Shown: positions 33,996-43,163 of the stretch, in pieces
How the letters are laid out: every line of letters starts with the position of its first letter
How positions within the stretch are numbered: position 1 is the first letter of the stretch
Origin: DTYU01 sp040756575
Lineage (GTDB): Bacteria; Bacillota; Desulfotomaculia; Desulfotomaculales; Ammonificaceae
Assembly: GCA_040756575.1 (NCBI GenBank)
Contig: JBFLYP010000014.1
Span: 1-64,000, forward strand
Length of the DNA: 64,000 nt
Reading direction: 5' to 3'
The notes under the pieces: model-generated
What the model was told of the DNA's origin: nothing
Database searches by the model: none
What the model saw: only the letters and a program-made list of their open reading frames with translations
Made by a program: the position numbers and the translations under genes

Positions 33996-34472
33996 TCACG
34001 TTTCGCATGTTTCTTGCTTCACTCTGTACACCAGCTCCCGCAAGCGGGGGTAAGCGCGGCGAAGCCCTGCGTATACCAGCGGCCGTCCTAGGCGGGTAAA
34101 CTTAAATCTCCGGGAAATGTATCCGCCCACTTTCAGCAGCACCGGGACGCACGGTAAGGCGTTCACTAAGAGCACCCCCTGCGCCGGGTTATTTTTCACC
34201 GTCTGCCTGTCGGCGGACACGGCCCCGTCAAGGATGAGGGTTAACGCCTCCGCGTCTCGCCGCCTCCCGAGTATGTACACCTTGTTGCCGCCCTCGTCTA
34301 TGCCAAAGAAATAGAGTTTCCCGTGGTTGTCGCCGTCCTGGGTGTCAAGGAACGGGAGACTAATAAGGCGGCCGCTTTCCGGCGGCCGCCGGTGGGAAAT
34401 CATCCCGGTGTGAAGCGCCGCTGCCAAAACTGAAGAATGCGTCCCGCCGTAGCAGTGGTAGACCACGTTCAC
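33996..34472 (-). CDS. DUF3189 family protein
   Basis: This 158-residue cytoplasmic protein begins MNVVYHCYGGTHSSVLAAALH, the conserved DUF3189 start. The HCYGGTHSS motif suggests a metal- or phosphate-binding loop, which is inference. Central LYFFGIDEGGNKVYILGR is the other conserved block. The GTG start follows the spoIIP stop directly (TAA then GTG), so translation is coupled to spoIIP. A second, divergent copy follows on the same strand. The family occurs mainly in spore-forming Clostridia; function unknown. Confidence 0.78.
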   Translation of the reverse strand: MNVVYHCYGGTHSSVLAAALHTGMISHRRPPESGRLISLPFLDTQDGDNHGKLYFFGIDEGGNKVYILGRRRDAEALTLILDGAVSADRQTVKNNPAQGVLLVNALPCVPVLLKVGGYISRRFKFTRLGRPLVYAGLRRAYPRLRELVYRVKQETCET

Positions 34473-35648
34473 TTATCTGTTCTCATCTCCCCGCTGCTGG
34501 TCCCTGTTGCGCAAGACATTCAACTCGCGCCGCCAGAAACCGCCAAGGCGTTGACGGGCATTTTCCCAGCTCCCGGCGCTTATTAGGAGGTAAGCCCCAA
34601 CGCCGACAACGGTAGCCGCGAGGATCCACGCAAACGCCCGCCAGGCTCCCGGCTGTCTTTCGGTTATCGGCCTGGCCCCTTCGGGAAGGTTCGGCCGTGG
34701 CCCCTCTATCCCGAGCACTACCGGAACCGCGTCAGCCAGGAGGCCCACACCCCGCTCTGCCTCAGGGCGGGTTAGGGTGTAAGTGCCGCATTCTAACAGG
34801 AGAGACGTCGGCAGCAAGTCCTGGTTGTAATTACCGTGCCCGAAGAAAATCCCCTTTACCAAGCCTGGGTAAACCCGGTTCGTGTATGTCATGAGGCGTT
34901 TGGCAAAATCCAAGTTAGACGACCTTCGCGGGTTCTGGCGCCCGACTACAAGCCGAACCTGCCCAACCCTGTCACCCTGAATTACCTCCCGGTAAAAGTC
35001 CGCGTCGGGGATACCGTCCCGGTGGACGTCGAAAAGCGCTATCGGGTTGGAGCGCAGGAGGCGTACCGCCGTTTTCCGCGACCGGACGTACGCCTGAGCA
35101 TCGTGCGGGTCGTGCGGCGTCTTATCGTGAAGCGTTCTGGTTCCGGTCTTCCTAAGCCGGCCCGCCAGGCTATTGCCTACTTTTAAAACCCCTCCCCGGT
35201 AAGGGATTGCTGCTCGACCGTCCGTGGGAACATAAGACTCGTCGCTGTGGGTGTGGTAAATCCCGACGTCACGGCGTTTACCGAAGACACCCACCGGCAC
35301 TGCTTCACGGTCGAAATACTCCTCCCACGCCAGGATGTCGCGGTCGATGCCTAAAAGCCGCGCCTCGGCTACTCCGCCCTTTACTCTCTCGATCCGGTAA
35401 TGCTTCCCCTCTGGGGTAATAATTTCGTCCCCTGCCGTAACAGAACGCCCCAAGTAATCAATAACTTTACGTTCCTGATCGACGACGCTGACGAAATCCC
35501 CGGGCTTGAGTTCGCCATCCCGCTCGTTGAAGATGCCTGTTACGGTGGGCAGCGCCGGCAGGCCGGCTTCGGTCAGCACCGCAATGCCCGTACCCGCCAA
35601 AATTAGCAACACGCCCAAGAAAAGAGTGACGCTATTGCCCGCCTTCAT
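34473..35648 (-). CDS. spoIIP: Stage II sporulation protein P
   Basis: This 391-residue membrane-bound peptidoglycan amidase/endopeptidase works with SpoIID and SpoIIM in forespore engulfment. It has an N-terminal signal anchor (VTLFLGVLLILAGTGIAV), a SpoIIP catalytic domain with GIYHTHSDESY and ALFDVHRDGIP as zinc-site histidines and LLLECGTYTLTRPEAE, and a C-terminal membrane helix (ILAATVVGVGAYLLIS). Between anchor and catalytic domain lies a beta-rich extension (FVSVVDQERKVIDYLGRSV). ATG 35648 has AAAGGGG 8 nt upstream and overlaps the DUF1614 gene by 17 bp. Confidence 0.93.
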   Translation of the reverse strand: MKAGNSVTLFLGVLLILAGTGIAVLTEAGLPALPTVTGIFNERDGELKPGDFVSVVDQERKVIDYLGRSVTAGDEIITPEGKHYRIERVKGGVAEARLLGIDRDILAWEEYFDREAVPVGVFGKRRDVGIYHTHSDESYVPTDGRAAIPYRGGVLKVGNSLAGRLRKTGTRTLHDKTPHDPHDAQAYVRSRKTAVRLLRSNPIALFDVHRDGIPDADFYREVIQGDRVGQVRLVVGRQNPRRSSNLDFAKRLMTYTNRVYPGLVKGIFFGHGNYNQDLLPTSLLLECGTYTLTRPEAERGVGLLADAVPVVLGIEGPRPNLPEGARPITERQPGAWRAFAWILAATVVGVGAYLLISAGSWENARQRLGGFWRRELNVLRNRDQQRGDENR

Positions 35649-36363
35649 CTTTTTTACCCCTTTCCTCTGTGGTGCCCTCCTCGGGTGAACGCAGATGAGT
35701 TAAAAGCTCCTCCGAACGCCCTTCTCCGGAAGGACCACCCTGAGCCCGTTCCCGTATCTCCCCGATCACCTCGGCGAGAAGAACCGCGACTATCCCTGAT
35801 ACCACGATGGCATCAAAAATGCCGCCGCCCCCTATATCCACCCTTCCGGGTACCCGGGCCACGGCGACCCTGATGTAATGGAAAAGATCGCTCAAAAGCA
35901 CCCCTAAGGTCGCGGCCACAAAAGCCGCCCGCCTGGAGCGTCCTGTCGCATACCCCACCACACCGGCGACCAAGGGAAACAGGTAAAGCGGATCCGTAAA
36001 GGCGTAACGCCCCGCCGGCTCTTTTATGCCCGTCATGATGTATGAGCTGATAAAGTAAACTACGGCACCGGTCAAAACCGCTCCCCAGAGCGCGCGTGAG
36101 CGTTCTTCCCGCGTACCGGCGCCGGCAAGGAGATAAACCGCAACTCCTATCGGCACCAGCGCCCCGCCGACATTTATTGACGCTGCAACAGGCCTGCCGG
36201 GCAGCGGGATGTCGATAAGACTGCCTAAGAGCAACGCCGCAATAATTAGAAGTGCTGCGCGGTCGTTGAGCCGCATCCGGTCAAGCACCCGTTGTCCCAA
36301 GCCGAGGTAGATTAACACCGAGAGAATAATCAACACCAGAAGTCCAACTGGAAACCTGTCCAT
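35632..36363 (-). CDS. DUF1614 membrane protein
   Basis: This 243-residue protein has about seven predicted membrane helices. Features include the polar loop ASINVGGALVPIGVAVYLL and a glycine-rich IGGGGIFDAIVVSGIVAVLLAE near the end, followed by a charged cytoplasmic tail. These match DUF1614, a family of unknown function whose genes sit upstream of spoIIP in several Clostridia. The overlap with spoIIP implies co-expression and perhaps a role in the forespore or mother-cell membrane (inference). ATG 36363 has AAGGAG 8 nt upstream. Confidence 0.8.
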   Translation of the reverse strand: MDRFPVGLLVLIILSVLIYLGLGQRVLDRMRLNDRAALLIIAALLLGSLIDIPLPGRPVAASINVGGALVPIGVAVYLLAGAGTREERSRALWGAVLTGAVVYFISSYIMTGIKEPAGRYAFTDPLYLFPLVAGVVGYATGRSRRAAFVAATLGVLLSDLFHYIRVAVARVPGRVDIGGGGIFDAIVVSGIVAVLLAEVIGEIRERAQGGPSGEGRSEELLTHLRSPEEGTTEERGKKDEGGQ

Positions 36364-36774
36364 ACCACCCACTCCTTACCGACATTGCAGATCCGGCGCT
36401 TAAAACCGTTGTCTCCTTCATAATGCTGTCCCGCTGTCCCGGAAAATATACCAACCGTCAAGATTCAAGGTGCAGGTTCAACGTTTAACAAATGAAGGTT
36501 CAACTTCAACTTCCTCTGTTCTCTTAACATTCAACGGACCCCGAATTAATGCCGTTTGAAGTAACTTCAAACGTTGAACCGGACCCTGACGCTCCATGAG
36601 CTTGAGTCAATTTGAACCTCGCACCTCGAACTTCTATGGCCAGAAAGTCAATTCGTCTAAGCGTAACGCCGAACATCGAACGCCGAACGTAGAACATGAA
36701 CGCCCTTTCCCCTTTTTAAAAACAAAAAGCCGGGACAATCCGGCTTTTTATTACTGGTTTTGTAAGGTCAGTTG
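36364..36774. repeat. Family I intergenic repeat upstream of DUF1614
   Basis: From about 36450 to 36690 the gap is filled with GGTTCAACG, CTTCAAAC, CGGACCCCGAATTAAT, GGACCCTGACG and runs of CGAACCTCG, CGAACATCGAACGC-type units. They are the same near-heptamer family as elsewhere, in the opposite orientation for part of the length. At the right end lies the terminator of the ispH-rpsA gene. No gene was found. Confidence 0.7.
36724..36749 (-). terminator. Intrinsic terminator of the ispH-rpsA gene
   Basis: Arms 36724-36733 and 36740-36749 (AAAAAGCCGG / CCGGCTTTTT) form a perfect 10-bp stem with a 6-nt loop. On the minus strand it ends in TTTTTGTTTTT. It lies 26 nt past the stop codon. Confidence 0.9.
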
Positions 36775-39078
36775 TCAGTTCTTTTGTTCCGGTCTTACCG
36801 CATAATTTTCAACATCGCTGGTACCATCGCTATTACCCCCGGACTCCGTTTCCGCCTCGGGTAAAGGCTGAGCGGTTTCGCTCGCTGCCTCCGGTTTTAC
36901 GTCCTTTTCTCCTGCCGTCAGTGGCGATGTATCGTCGTCCTCTCCGGCTGTCTCCAGTGTCGCTTCAATGGTCTTGCCGGCTTCTTCCGGTGTAGCCTCC
37001 CGGACAGCATTCAGCGCTTCCGGTGCTTCAAACGGTTCGGGTGCTTTGTCAGCTTTGCCCGTCGCCTCCGCAGCAAGCCGTTCTGTTTCGTCTCCAGCGG
37101 CAACAGGCTCACCTGCCGCCTTTGTCCCGCCCCAAAGCTCATCCCTTGCCCTGACGGCCTCCCTCAACGACAACCGTATCCGTCTCCCGGCGGAATCAAT
37201 ACTCAACACCCGTACGGTAATCCTTTCCCCTTCCGTTAAGATGTCCTCGGGTTTGGCCACGTGCCAGTCAGCAAAATGAGATATATGTATAAGGCCCTCT
37301 ACCCCCGGTTCCAACTCAACAAACGCGCCAAACGGGACAAGCCGTACGACCTTCGCCTCTACGAGGCTGTTTACGGGATACTTTTCCTCCGCCAAGTCCC
37401 ACGGATTAGGGATCACTTGCTTCCGGGACAGGCTCACCTTTTCGTTCTCGCTATCCACCTTAATAACCTTGACCTCGATCTCGTCGCCCACGTTCAAGAC
37501 TTCATTTGGATGGTTGACCCGGTGCCACGAAATCTCAGAAACATGAAGCAGTCCGTCAACGCCGCCGATGTCCACGAAGGCGCCGAAAGAAGTCAACCGC
37601 CGGACTACACCCTTCACTACCGCGCCTTCCCGGATAGATGCCAGCGTATCCCTGCGCTTTTGCTGGTACTCCTCCTCCAATACGGCCTTGCGGGAAAGGA
37701 CGACCTTTTTCCGTGTGCGGTTAAACTCAATAATCTTGCAGTTTACTTTTTGCCCGATATACTTTGACAGGTCCTCAACATAGCCGCGCTCCACGAGGGA
37801 GGCCGGCAAAAAGGCTCGGACGCCCAAATTGACGATCAGGCCTCCCTTGACCACCTCCCGGACGGTCCCCTCGACCGGCGTTCCGCTCTCATAAGCCGCT
37901 TTGAGTTCTCCCCAGGCCTTTTCGGCGTCCGCCCGTCCCTTGGAAAGGATGATTCGGCCCTCACTATCCTCTGCCTTCACCACCCAAACGTCTATTTCAT
38001 CCCCGACGCTGACCACCTCGTGCGGGGAGGTGATTTCACAGCAGGACAGTTCCCGGAGCGGTATGACACCCTCCGATTTTGCCCCGACATCGACCAGGAC
38101 CTCGCCCTGGTTAATCTCAACGACCACCCCCTTGACAATGTCTCCGCCGCGCAGGGTTTTAACCTCCGCTGCCTGCATCTCTTCCTGCGCGTTTTCCCCA
38201 AGCTCCTTCATTCGCCTTTCTACCTCCTCGATAATCCAATCGGGCGTGGATGCCCCCGCGCTCAGACCCGCCACCCGCACTCCGGCAAACCACTCAGGTT
38301 TAAGCTGATCAGCAGTCTCGATGTGATAAGTCGGTGTTCCCGTCTCCAGGCAAATACGCGTTAACTTTTGCGTGTTTGCGCTCTCGTACCCGCCCACCAC
38401 AACCATCACTTCAACCTGCCGGGCCAATTCCAGCGCGGCCTGCTGCCGTTCGGCAACGGCGTGGCAGATGGTCTCAAAGACCTTGACCTCCTCAGCACCT
38501 CGCTCGCTCCCTGTTTCGGGTCCTCGCGCACCAGCATTTTTAGCACGTTGTTTGAGTACCCTTACCACTGCCTCAAAATTGCTAAGCGGCTGGGTCGTTT
38601 GAGCTATGACACCAAGGCGTGGATATCCCGGAAGCTTTGCTGCCTCTTCCGGGCTCTCCACCACCTGTGCCCTCCCGTCTGTCCAGCCAACGATGCCCCT
38701 GACCTCCGGATGCTTCTTGTCACCTACCACCACAACGGTATAGCCCTCCTCGGTCAGGTCCTTGGCCAGCTTCTGTGCCCGTGTCACAAACGGGCAGGTG
38801 GCATCCACAACCTTCAAACCCGATTCCTTGGCGGCCGCCAGAACTTTGGGTTCCACCCCATGGGACCGGATTATCAACGTCCCCTCTTTCGCGGCCGCCA
38901 GCTCTTCAATTACCTGAATTCCTTTTCCGGCCAAATACTTCACCACTTGAGGGTTATGAATCAGCGGTCCCAGGGTGAAAAGCGGCCCGGTATTCTCTTC
39001 GCGGGCTTTGAGCGCGATCTCGATAGCTCGCTTAACTCCGAAGCAAAAGCCCGCCCACGCAGCTTTTTTAACCTCCAT
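36775..39078 (-). CDS. ispH: IspH (HMBPP reductase) fused to ribosomal protein S1
   Basis: This 767-residue fusion starts with an IspH domain (about 1-285) that makes IPP and DMAPP in the MEP pathway. It carries the three cluster cysteines C12 (AGFCFGV), C95 (DATCPFV) and C205 (ETICHAV) and E125 of KHPEV. Four S1 RNA-binding repeats follow at about 300-640 (for example SFGAFVDIGGVDGLLHVSEI and PFGAFVELEPGVEGLIHISHF). The last ~115 residues form an acidic, Ala/Glu-rich, probably disordered tail. A short linker insert (about 178-197) sits in the IspH part. The fusion is typical of Clostridia. plsC lies 9 bp upstream. Confidence 0.95.
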   Translation of the reverse strand: MEVKKAAWAGFCFGVKRAIEIALKAREENTGPLFTLGPLIHNPQVVKYLAGKGIQVIEELAAAKEGTLIIRSHGVEPKVLAAAKESGLKVVDATCPFVTRAQKLAKDLTEEGYTVVVVGDKKHPEVRGIVGWTDGRAQVVESPEEAAKLPGYPRLGVIAQTTQPLSNFEAVVRVLKQRAKNAGARGPETGSERGAEEVKVFETICHAVAERQQAALELARQVEVMVVVGGYESANTQKLTRICLETGTPTYHIETADQLKPEWFAGVRVAGLSAGASTPDWIIEEVERRMKELGENAQEEMQAAEVKTLRGGDIVKGVVVEINQGEVLVDVGAKSEGVIPLRELSCCEITSPHEVVSVGDEIDVWVVKAEDSEGRIILSKGRADAEKAWGELKAAYESGTPVEGTVREVVKGGLIVNLGVRAFLPASLVERGYVEDLSKYIGQKVNCKIIEFNRTRKKVVLSRKAVLEEEYQQKRRDTLASIREGAVVKGVVRRLTSFGAFVDIGGVDGLLHVSEISWHRVNHPNEVLNVGDEIEVKVIKVDSENEKVSLSRKQVIPNPWDLAEEKYPVNSLVEAKVVRLVPFGAFVELEPGVEGLIHISHFADWHVAKPEDILTEGERITVRVLSIDSAGRRIRLSLREAVRARDELWGGTKAAGEPVAAGDETERLAAEATGKADKAPEPFEAPEALNAVREATPEEAGKTIEATLETAGEDDDTSPLTAGEKDVKPEAASETAQPLPEAETESGGNSDGTSDVENYAVRPEQKN

Positions 39079-39087
39079 TATCCGGCA

Positions 39088-39669
39088 TCATCTTCCATAT
39101 AATAATGCGGCAATCTCCGTAACTATTTTCTCTCCGCCTGCAGCTATCTCTTCCCGTGAGGGTTTCTCTTTTTTCGCTGTGAGGTAGAAGGGCCTTCCCA
39201 CCCTCACTTTTACCTTGCCACAGATCCCCCGTGTCCCGATTAGAGCCATCGGAACTACAGGGACTCCCGTCTTAAGTGCAAGAATTGCCGCCCCCGGCTG
39301 CACCGGCAGAAGCCGTCCCGAATGGCTGCGCTGCCCCTCGGGGAAGATTCCCACCACATGTCCGCGCATCAGGTGGTCTATCGCGGTTTTTAGCGCCTTA
39401 CGGTCATACCCCTCGCGGCGGACCGGAAAGGCGCCCCAAACGCGGATAACCCAACCCAAAACCGGTATTCGGAAAAGCTCCTCCTTAGCCATAAAGTAAA
39501 CGCGCCGGCGGAGCGCTGCACCTAAAATTAGAGGATCCCAGTAGCTCTGGTGGTTGGCCACAACCATTACCCCTCCCTCCGCCGGGAGGTTGGCAGCCCC
39601 TTCCACCTTCCAGCGCCGGAGAACCGGAAGCAAGACCTGGAGCAGCCCCCAGGCAAGCCAGTACGCCAT
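39088..39669 (-). CDS. plsC: 1-acyl-sn-glycerol-3-phosphate acyltransferase
   Basis: This 193-residue enzyme acylates lysophosphatidic acid to phosphatidic acid. The HX4D catalytic motif is VVANHQSYWDPLILG. The glycerol-phosphate-binding motif is GIFPEGQRSHSGRLLP, with VPMALIGTRG further on. The N-terminus is a short membrane-associated helix. ATG 39669 has GGAGGC about 9 nt upstream and lies just after the cmk stop. The cmk-plsC-ispH/rpsA order is conserved in Clostridia and links phospholipid synthesis with growth-related functions. Confidence 0.95.
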   Translation of the reverse strand: MAYWLAWGLLQVLLPVLRRWKVEGAANLPAEGGVMVVANHQSYWDPLILGAALRRRVYFMAKEELFRIPVLGWVIRVWGAFPVRREGYDRKALKTAIDHLMRGHVVGIFPEGQRSHSGRLLPVQPGAAILALKTGVPVVPMALIGTRGICGKVKVRVGRPFYLTAKKEKPSREEIAAGGEKIVTEIAALLYGR

Positions 39670-39675
39670 GACGGC

Positions 39676-40335
39676 TCAGCCTCCGCGCACCAGAGCTAAA
39701 ACCATTTCCACCACCTGGCCGGGGCTTTTACCGGTGGTGTCGATCATCACCGCATCGGGCGCCCGGAGGAGCGGTGCCACCCCTCGTGAGGCGTCCCTTT
39801 CATCACGGCTGATGATTTCTTTCATCTGTTCTTCCAAACTGATGTTATGGCCCTCATTAGCGGCTTCGTTATAGCGGCGCTTAGCCCGTTCTTCAACCGT
39901 CGCCGTGATAAAAAACTTCTTTTCGGCATCCGGCAGCACGACGGTGCCGATGTCACGTCCCTCCATCACCACTCTGCCTGATGCGGCCAAACTCCGCTGT
40001 TTTTCAGTCAGGTACCGCCTCACTCCAGGAACCTCGGCAACCTGTGATACAAACCGGGACACCTCGGGATAGCGTATCTCCCGGCTTACGTCCCGACCAT
40101 TGAGGTAAACCCTGTTTGAGCCGTCTTCCCCCTGGTGTAGGCTGATCTCTACACACCGGGTCAGGTTGCTAAGGGCTTCGACATCCTCTGCAGGTATCCC
40201 CGCTTCCAACGCAGCGAGTGCGACGGCGCGGTACATCGCACCGGTATCAATATAGGCGTACCCGAGGCGCCTGGCAACCTCTTTGGCTACGGTGCTCTTT
40301 CCGGCACCCGCTGGTCCGTCTATGGCGATACGCAA
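39676..40335 (-). CDS. cmk: Cytidylate kinase
   Basis: This 219-residue P-loop kinase phosphorylates CMP and dCMP using ATP. Walker A is IDGPAGAGKSTVAKEVARRLG. The NMP-binding region YIDTGAMYRAVALAALE and the core VVMEGRDIGTVVLPDAEKKFFITA are intact. The start is TTG 40335; its ribosome binding site is weak (CAGG close by), so a somewhat different start cannot be excluded, but the protein begins correctly relative to the P-loop. It is followed by plsC and preceded by aroA. Confidence 0.95.
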   Translation of the reverse strand: MRIAIDGPAGAGKSTVAKEVARRLGYAYIDTGAMYRAVALAALEAGIPAEDVEALSNLTRCVEISLHQGEDGSNRVYLNGRDVSREIRYPEVSRFVSQVAEVPGVRRYLTEKQRSLAASGRVVMEGRDIGTVVLPDAEKKFFITATVEERAKRRYNEAANEGHNISLEEQMKEIISRDERDASRGVAPLLRAPDAVMIDTTGKSPGQVVEMVLALVRGG

Positions 40336-40427
40336 CCTGAAAATCTATCCTTTCGCATTGTCGTGGTTCTGATTTCGACACTCTTGGCAAATTTCCTTTT
40401 TTCAAGGTAAATTTACTTTATAAGCGG

Positions 40428-41714
40428 TTATCCTCCTTGTAATTGCCGAACGGTTTCCGCAAAACCGGGGTAGGAGACGTTAACCGCACCCGCACCGCTG
40501 ATGACCGTCTCTCCGCGGGCTGCCAGTCCGGCCACGGCGAGGGCCATCGCCACCCGGTGGTCGCCGTGGCTCTCAAGCCTTGTTCCACGGAGCGGCTTTC
40601 CGCCGTGGATAATCAGGCCGTCCGGCAGTTCCTCCACTTCGGCGCCAAGACGGGAAAGCTCCGCGGCCATAGTCGCGAGACGGTTTGACTCCTTGTACTT
40701 CAGCTCGGCGGCATCCCTTATGACGGTCTTGCCGCCCGCATAGGCGGCCGCGACGGTAAGGACGGGGATCTCGTCAATCAGCCGCGGGACAAGGTCCCCT
40801 CCTATTTCAACCCCCCTCAGTTCGGAAGAATAGACCGTTATATCGCCCTGAGGTTCCCCACCGGAGGTGCCCGGTTTCACCTCGATCCTTGCCCCCATCG
40901 CCTGCAGAACCTCCAAGGCCCCGGTGCGCGTGGGGTTTAACCCCACCCCTTTTATCTTGACCGCGGCATCCGGGACAATACAGGCCGCTACCATCAGGAA
41001 AGCCGCCGAGGAAATATCGCCGGGAACCCGGATGTGCGTACCCTTCAGCGCAGGTTCTCCCTTCACGCTTACCGTAAGCCCTGAGCGGGTGACCTGAGCG
41101 CCGAACTGCTGCAGCATCCGCTCGGTGTGGTCGCGGGAGAGCGCCGGTTCGGTGACGCTTGTCTCTCCAGGCGCGTAGAGTCCGGCCAGGAGGACTGCTG
41201 ATTTAACCTGTGCGCTTGCTACCGGCGAAGCGAAGGCAATCGGCCGAAGCTCCCCGCCTTGCACCGCAAGCGGCGCAAGCTCACCGTCTTTTCGCCCGAT
41301 AATCCGTGCCCCCATCGACCTCAAGGGCTTTGCAACCCGGTCCATCGGCCGTTTCCGCAGGCTCTCGTCTCCCGTTAGGACGCTAAAAAAAGGCTGACCC
41401 GACAGAATACCTAACAGCAGCCGCATGGTGGTACCGGAGTTTCCGGCGTTAAGGACGTCCGGAGGTTCTAAAAGGCCGTAAAGCCCTCGACCGTGTATTA
41501 TTACCCGGCCCGACACCGGCCCCTCAACGTCCACACCCATTGCCCGGAAGCAGGCAAGCGTGGCCAGACAGTCCTCTCCTTCAAGGAAGTTCTCTACCAC
41601 CGTATCGCCTTCCGCTATCGCCCCGAGCATCAGCGCCCGGTGTGAAATCGACTTATCCCCCGGTACGGTTACGGAACCTTTTAGAGAGCGGACCGGTTTG
41701 ATTCTTAACTCCAA
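40428..41714 (-). CDS. aroA: 3-phosphoshikimate 1-carboxyvinyltransferase (EPSP synthase)
   Basis: This enzyme of about 428 residues transfers enolpyruvate from PEP to shikimate-3-phosphate, step six of the chorismate pathway. The diagnostic motifs are VPGDKSISHRALMLGAIAEG, LNAGNSGTTMRLLLGILSG and LKYKESNRLATMAAELSRLG, plus the C-terminal SHGDHRVAMALAVAG. The sequence around the PEP site (GNSGTTMR) suggests a class II type enzyme. The TTG at 41714 is preferred (AGGAGG about 10 nt upstream); a TTG three codons earlier is too near that site. The tyrA-aroA gap holds a family I repeat. Confidence 0.95.
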   Translation of the reverse strand: MELRIKPVRSLKGSVTVPGDKSISHRALMLGAIAEGDTVVENFLEGEDCLATLACFRAMGVDVEGPVSGRVIIHGRGLYGLLEPPDVLNAGNSGTTMRLLLGILSGQPFFSVLTGDESLRKRPMDRVAKPLRSMGARIIGRKDGELAPLAVQGGELRPIAFASPVASAQVKSAVLLAGLYAPGETSVTEPALSRDHTERMLQQFGAQVTRSGLTVSVKGEPALKGTHIRVPGDISSAAFLMVAACIVPDAAVKIKGVGLNPTRTGALEVLQAMGARIEVKPGTSGGEPQGDITVYSSELRGVEIGGDLVPRLIDEIPVLTVAAAYAGGKTVIRDAAELKYKESNRLATMAAELSRLGAEVEELPDGLIIHGGKPLRGTRLESHGDHRVAMALAVAGLAARGETVISGAGAVNVSYPGFAETVRQLQGG

Positions 41715-41739
41715 TGACGGCAAACCTCCTGTGTATTCG

Positions 41740-42020
41740 ACGTTCGTGTTCTACGTTCGACCTTCGATATTAGGCTCGGACGGATCGACCTTAAAGGTTA
41801 GTCCCAAGTTTGGGAGTTAGACATTCTACGCTCGGCCATCTGCGGTTGGCTTAGGACGGACTGACTTTGAGGTCAGTTTGACGTTCGCAGTCAACCTCAA
41901 TTTCGATGGATCGTCAGGGCCGGTTCAACGTTTAAATCAGCCTTTAACCGCGTTAATTCGGGGTTCGTTCAACGTACCGGCTCAATCCACAGGATCCGGG
42001 TCCGTTCAACGTGAAAAGAA
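41740..42020. repeat. Family I intergenic repeat between tyrA and aroA (fullest copy)
   Basis: The gap consists of TTCGACGTTCG and TACGTTCGACC units, GGACGGACTGACTTTGAGG, TCAGTTTGACG, AGTCAACCTCAA, GATGGATCGTC, GGCCGGTTCAACG, GCGTTAATTCGGGGTTCG, TTCAACGTACCGGCTCAATC and GGATCCGGGTCCGTTCAACG. Each GTTCAAC/GTTCGAC unit follows a small GGnCC-type hairpin. The same blocks in the same order occur at 29996 and 54155. No coding frame was found. Confidence 0.75.
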
Positions 42021-42068
42021 CAAAGAACCTTACACATTGAACGTTGTCCATTTAACCTTGCACGCCTT

Positions 42069-43163
42069 CTACCGCTTCCGCGCTTCTATTCCCGCCTCTC
42101 GCAACAGCCTAACAGCCTCCTCCTGATCTGTCTCCCGGGCAAAGCCAAGTCTTATGGTTCCACCTTCACCCTCCCGCACCCGGAGGATTTCAATATCACA
42201 AATGTTGATGCCGTTGTCGCCGAGAACGCCGGCCAAGCCGGCTATCACTCCCGGCCTGTCCGGGACCGTAACAACTATTTCATACAGCTCGGGAAGGTAC
42301 CCTTTGCTTTTCGCGGGCACCGCCCGGCGCAATGCCTGGGCTTTTTTGAGCCACTCAAACACACCCGCGCCGTCTTCGGCCCTTATCAGGACTGCCAGCG
42401 AGGCGAGCGCCGCCTGGTACCTGTGTATCATTCCCAAGATTGCCTCCCTGTTGGCGATAACTATGTCCCGCCACACTTCCGGATCGCCCGCAGCAACCCG
42501 TGTGGTATCCCGGAAGCCGCCGGCAGCAAGCGGCAGGACCGCTTCCCGCTCGGGCAAGGCACCGATAGTACTCACAAGCGCCGCGGCGACGCAGTGGGGA
42601 AGGTGGCTCACCGCTGCCACGTATAAATCATGCTCTTCCGGAGAAAGCTCGATCACGCGGGCGCCCACTGCAGCAGCCATCTTCCCTACGGTCTCAAGGC
42701 TGCCCCGCTCGGTATCCGGAGCCGGAGTTAAGATGTAATACGCGTTTTCGAACAGGTAGGGGTCTGCGCTCTTGACCCCGGCTCTTTCCGATCCGGCCAT
42801 GGGATGGCCGCCTACAAAATGAAAGCCGTGAGTACGGGCGACCGGGTGCAGGGTTTTAACTATCGCGGCCTTGACGCTCCCTACATCTGTAACAACTGTA
42901 CCCGGCCGAAAATGACCCGCGGCCTCCTTAACCACCGGTATCACCGCGCTGACCGGAGTAGCCACCACCACCAGTGTTGCACCGGCAACACTTGTCAGAT
43001 CGGTTGTGACCCGGTCAACCGCTCCTACCTCTACCGCAAGCCGTAGTTTCTCAGCGTCCCGCCCGATACCGAGCACCTCTTCCGCAAGGCGGAGGCGCTT
43101 CAAGGCCATTCCCAGGGATCCGCCGATTAACCCTACGCCGATAATCGCTACCCGCTTGAACAC
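42069..43163 (-). CDS. tyrA: Prephenate dehydrogenase with ACT domain
   Basis: This 364-residue protein oxidises prephenate to 4-hydroxyphenylpyruvate with NAD, the tyrosine branch. The Rossmann motif is AIIGVGLIGGSLGMALKRL. The prephenate-binding region has GGHPMAGSERAGVKSADPYLF and SHLPHCVAAALV. A C-terminal ACT domain (about 295-364, VTVPDRPGVIAGLAGVLGD) implies feedback control by tyrosine. It overlaps the end of pheA by 16 bp and so is translationally coupled to it. Confidence 0.94.
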   Translation of the reverse strand: MFKRVAIIGVGLIGGSLGMALKRLRLAEEVLGIGRDAEKLRLAVEVGAVDRVTTDLTSVAGATLVVVATPVSAVIPVVKEAAGHFRPGTVVTDVGSVKAAIVKTLHPVARTHGFHFVGGHPMAGSERAGVKSADPYLFENAYYILTPAPDTERGSLETVGKMAAAVGARVIELSPEEHDLYVAAVSHLPHCVAAALVSTIGALPEREAVLPLAAGGFRDTTRVAAGDPEVWRDIVIANREAILGMIHRYQAALASLAVLIRAEDGAGVFEWLKKAQALRRAVPAKSKGYLPELYEIVVTVPDRPGVIAGLAGVLGDNGINICDIEILRVREGEGGTIRLGFARETDQEEAVRLLREAGIEARKR

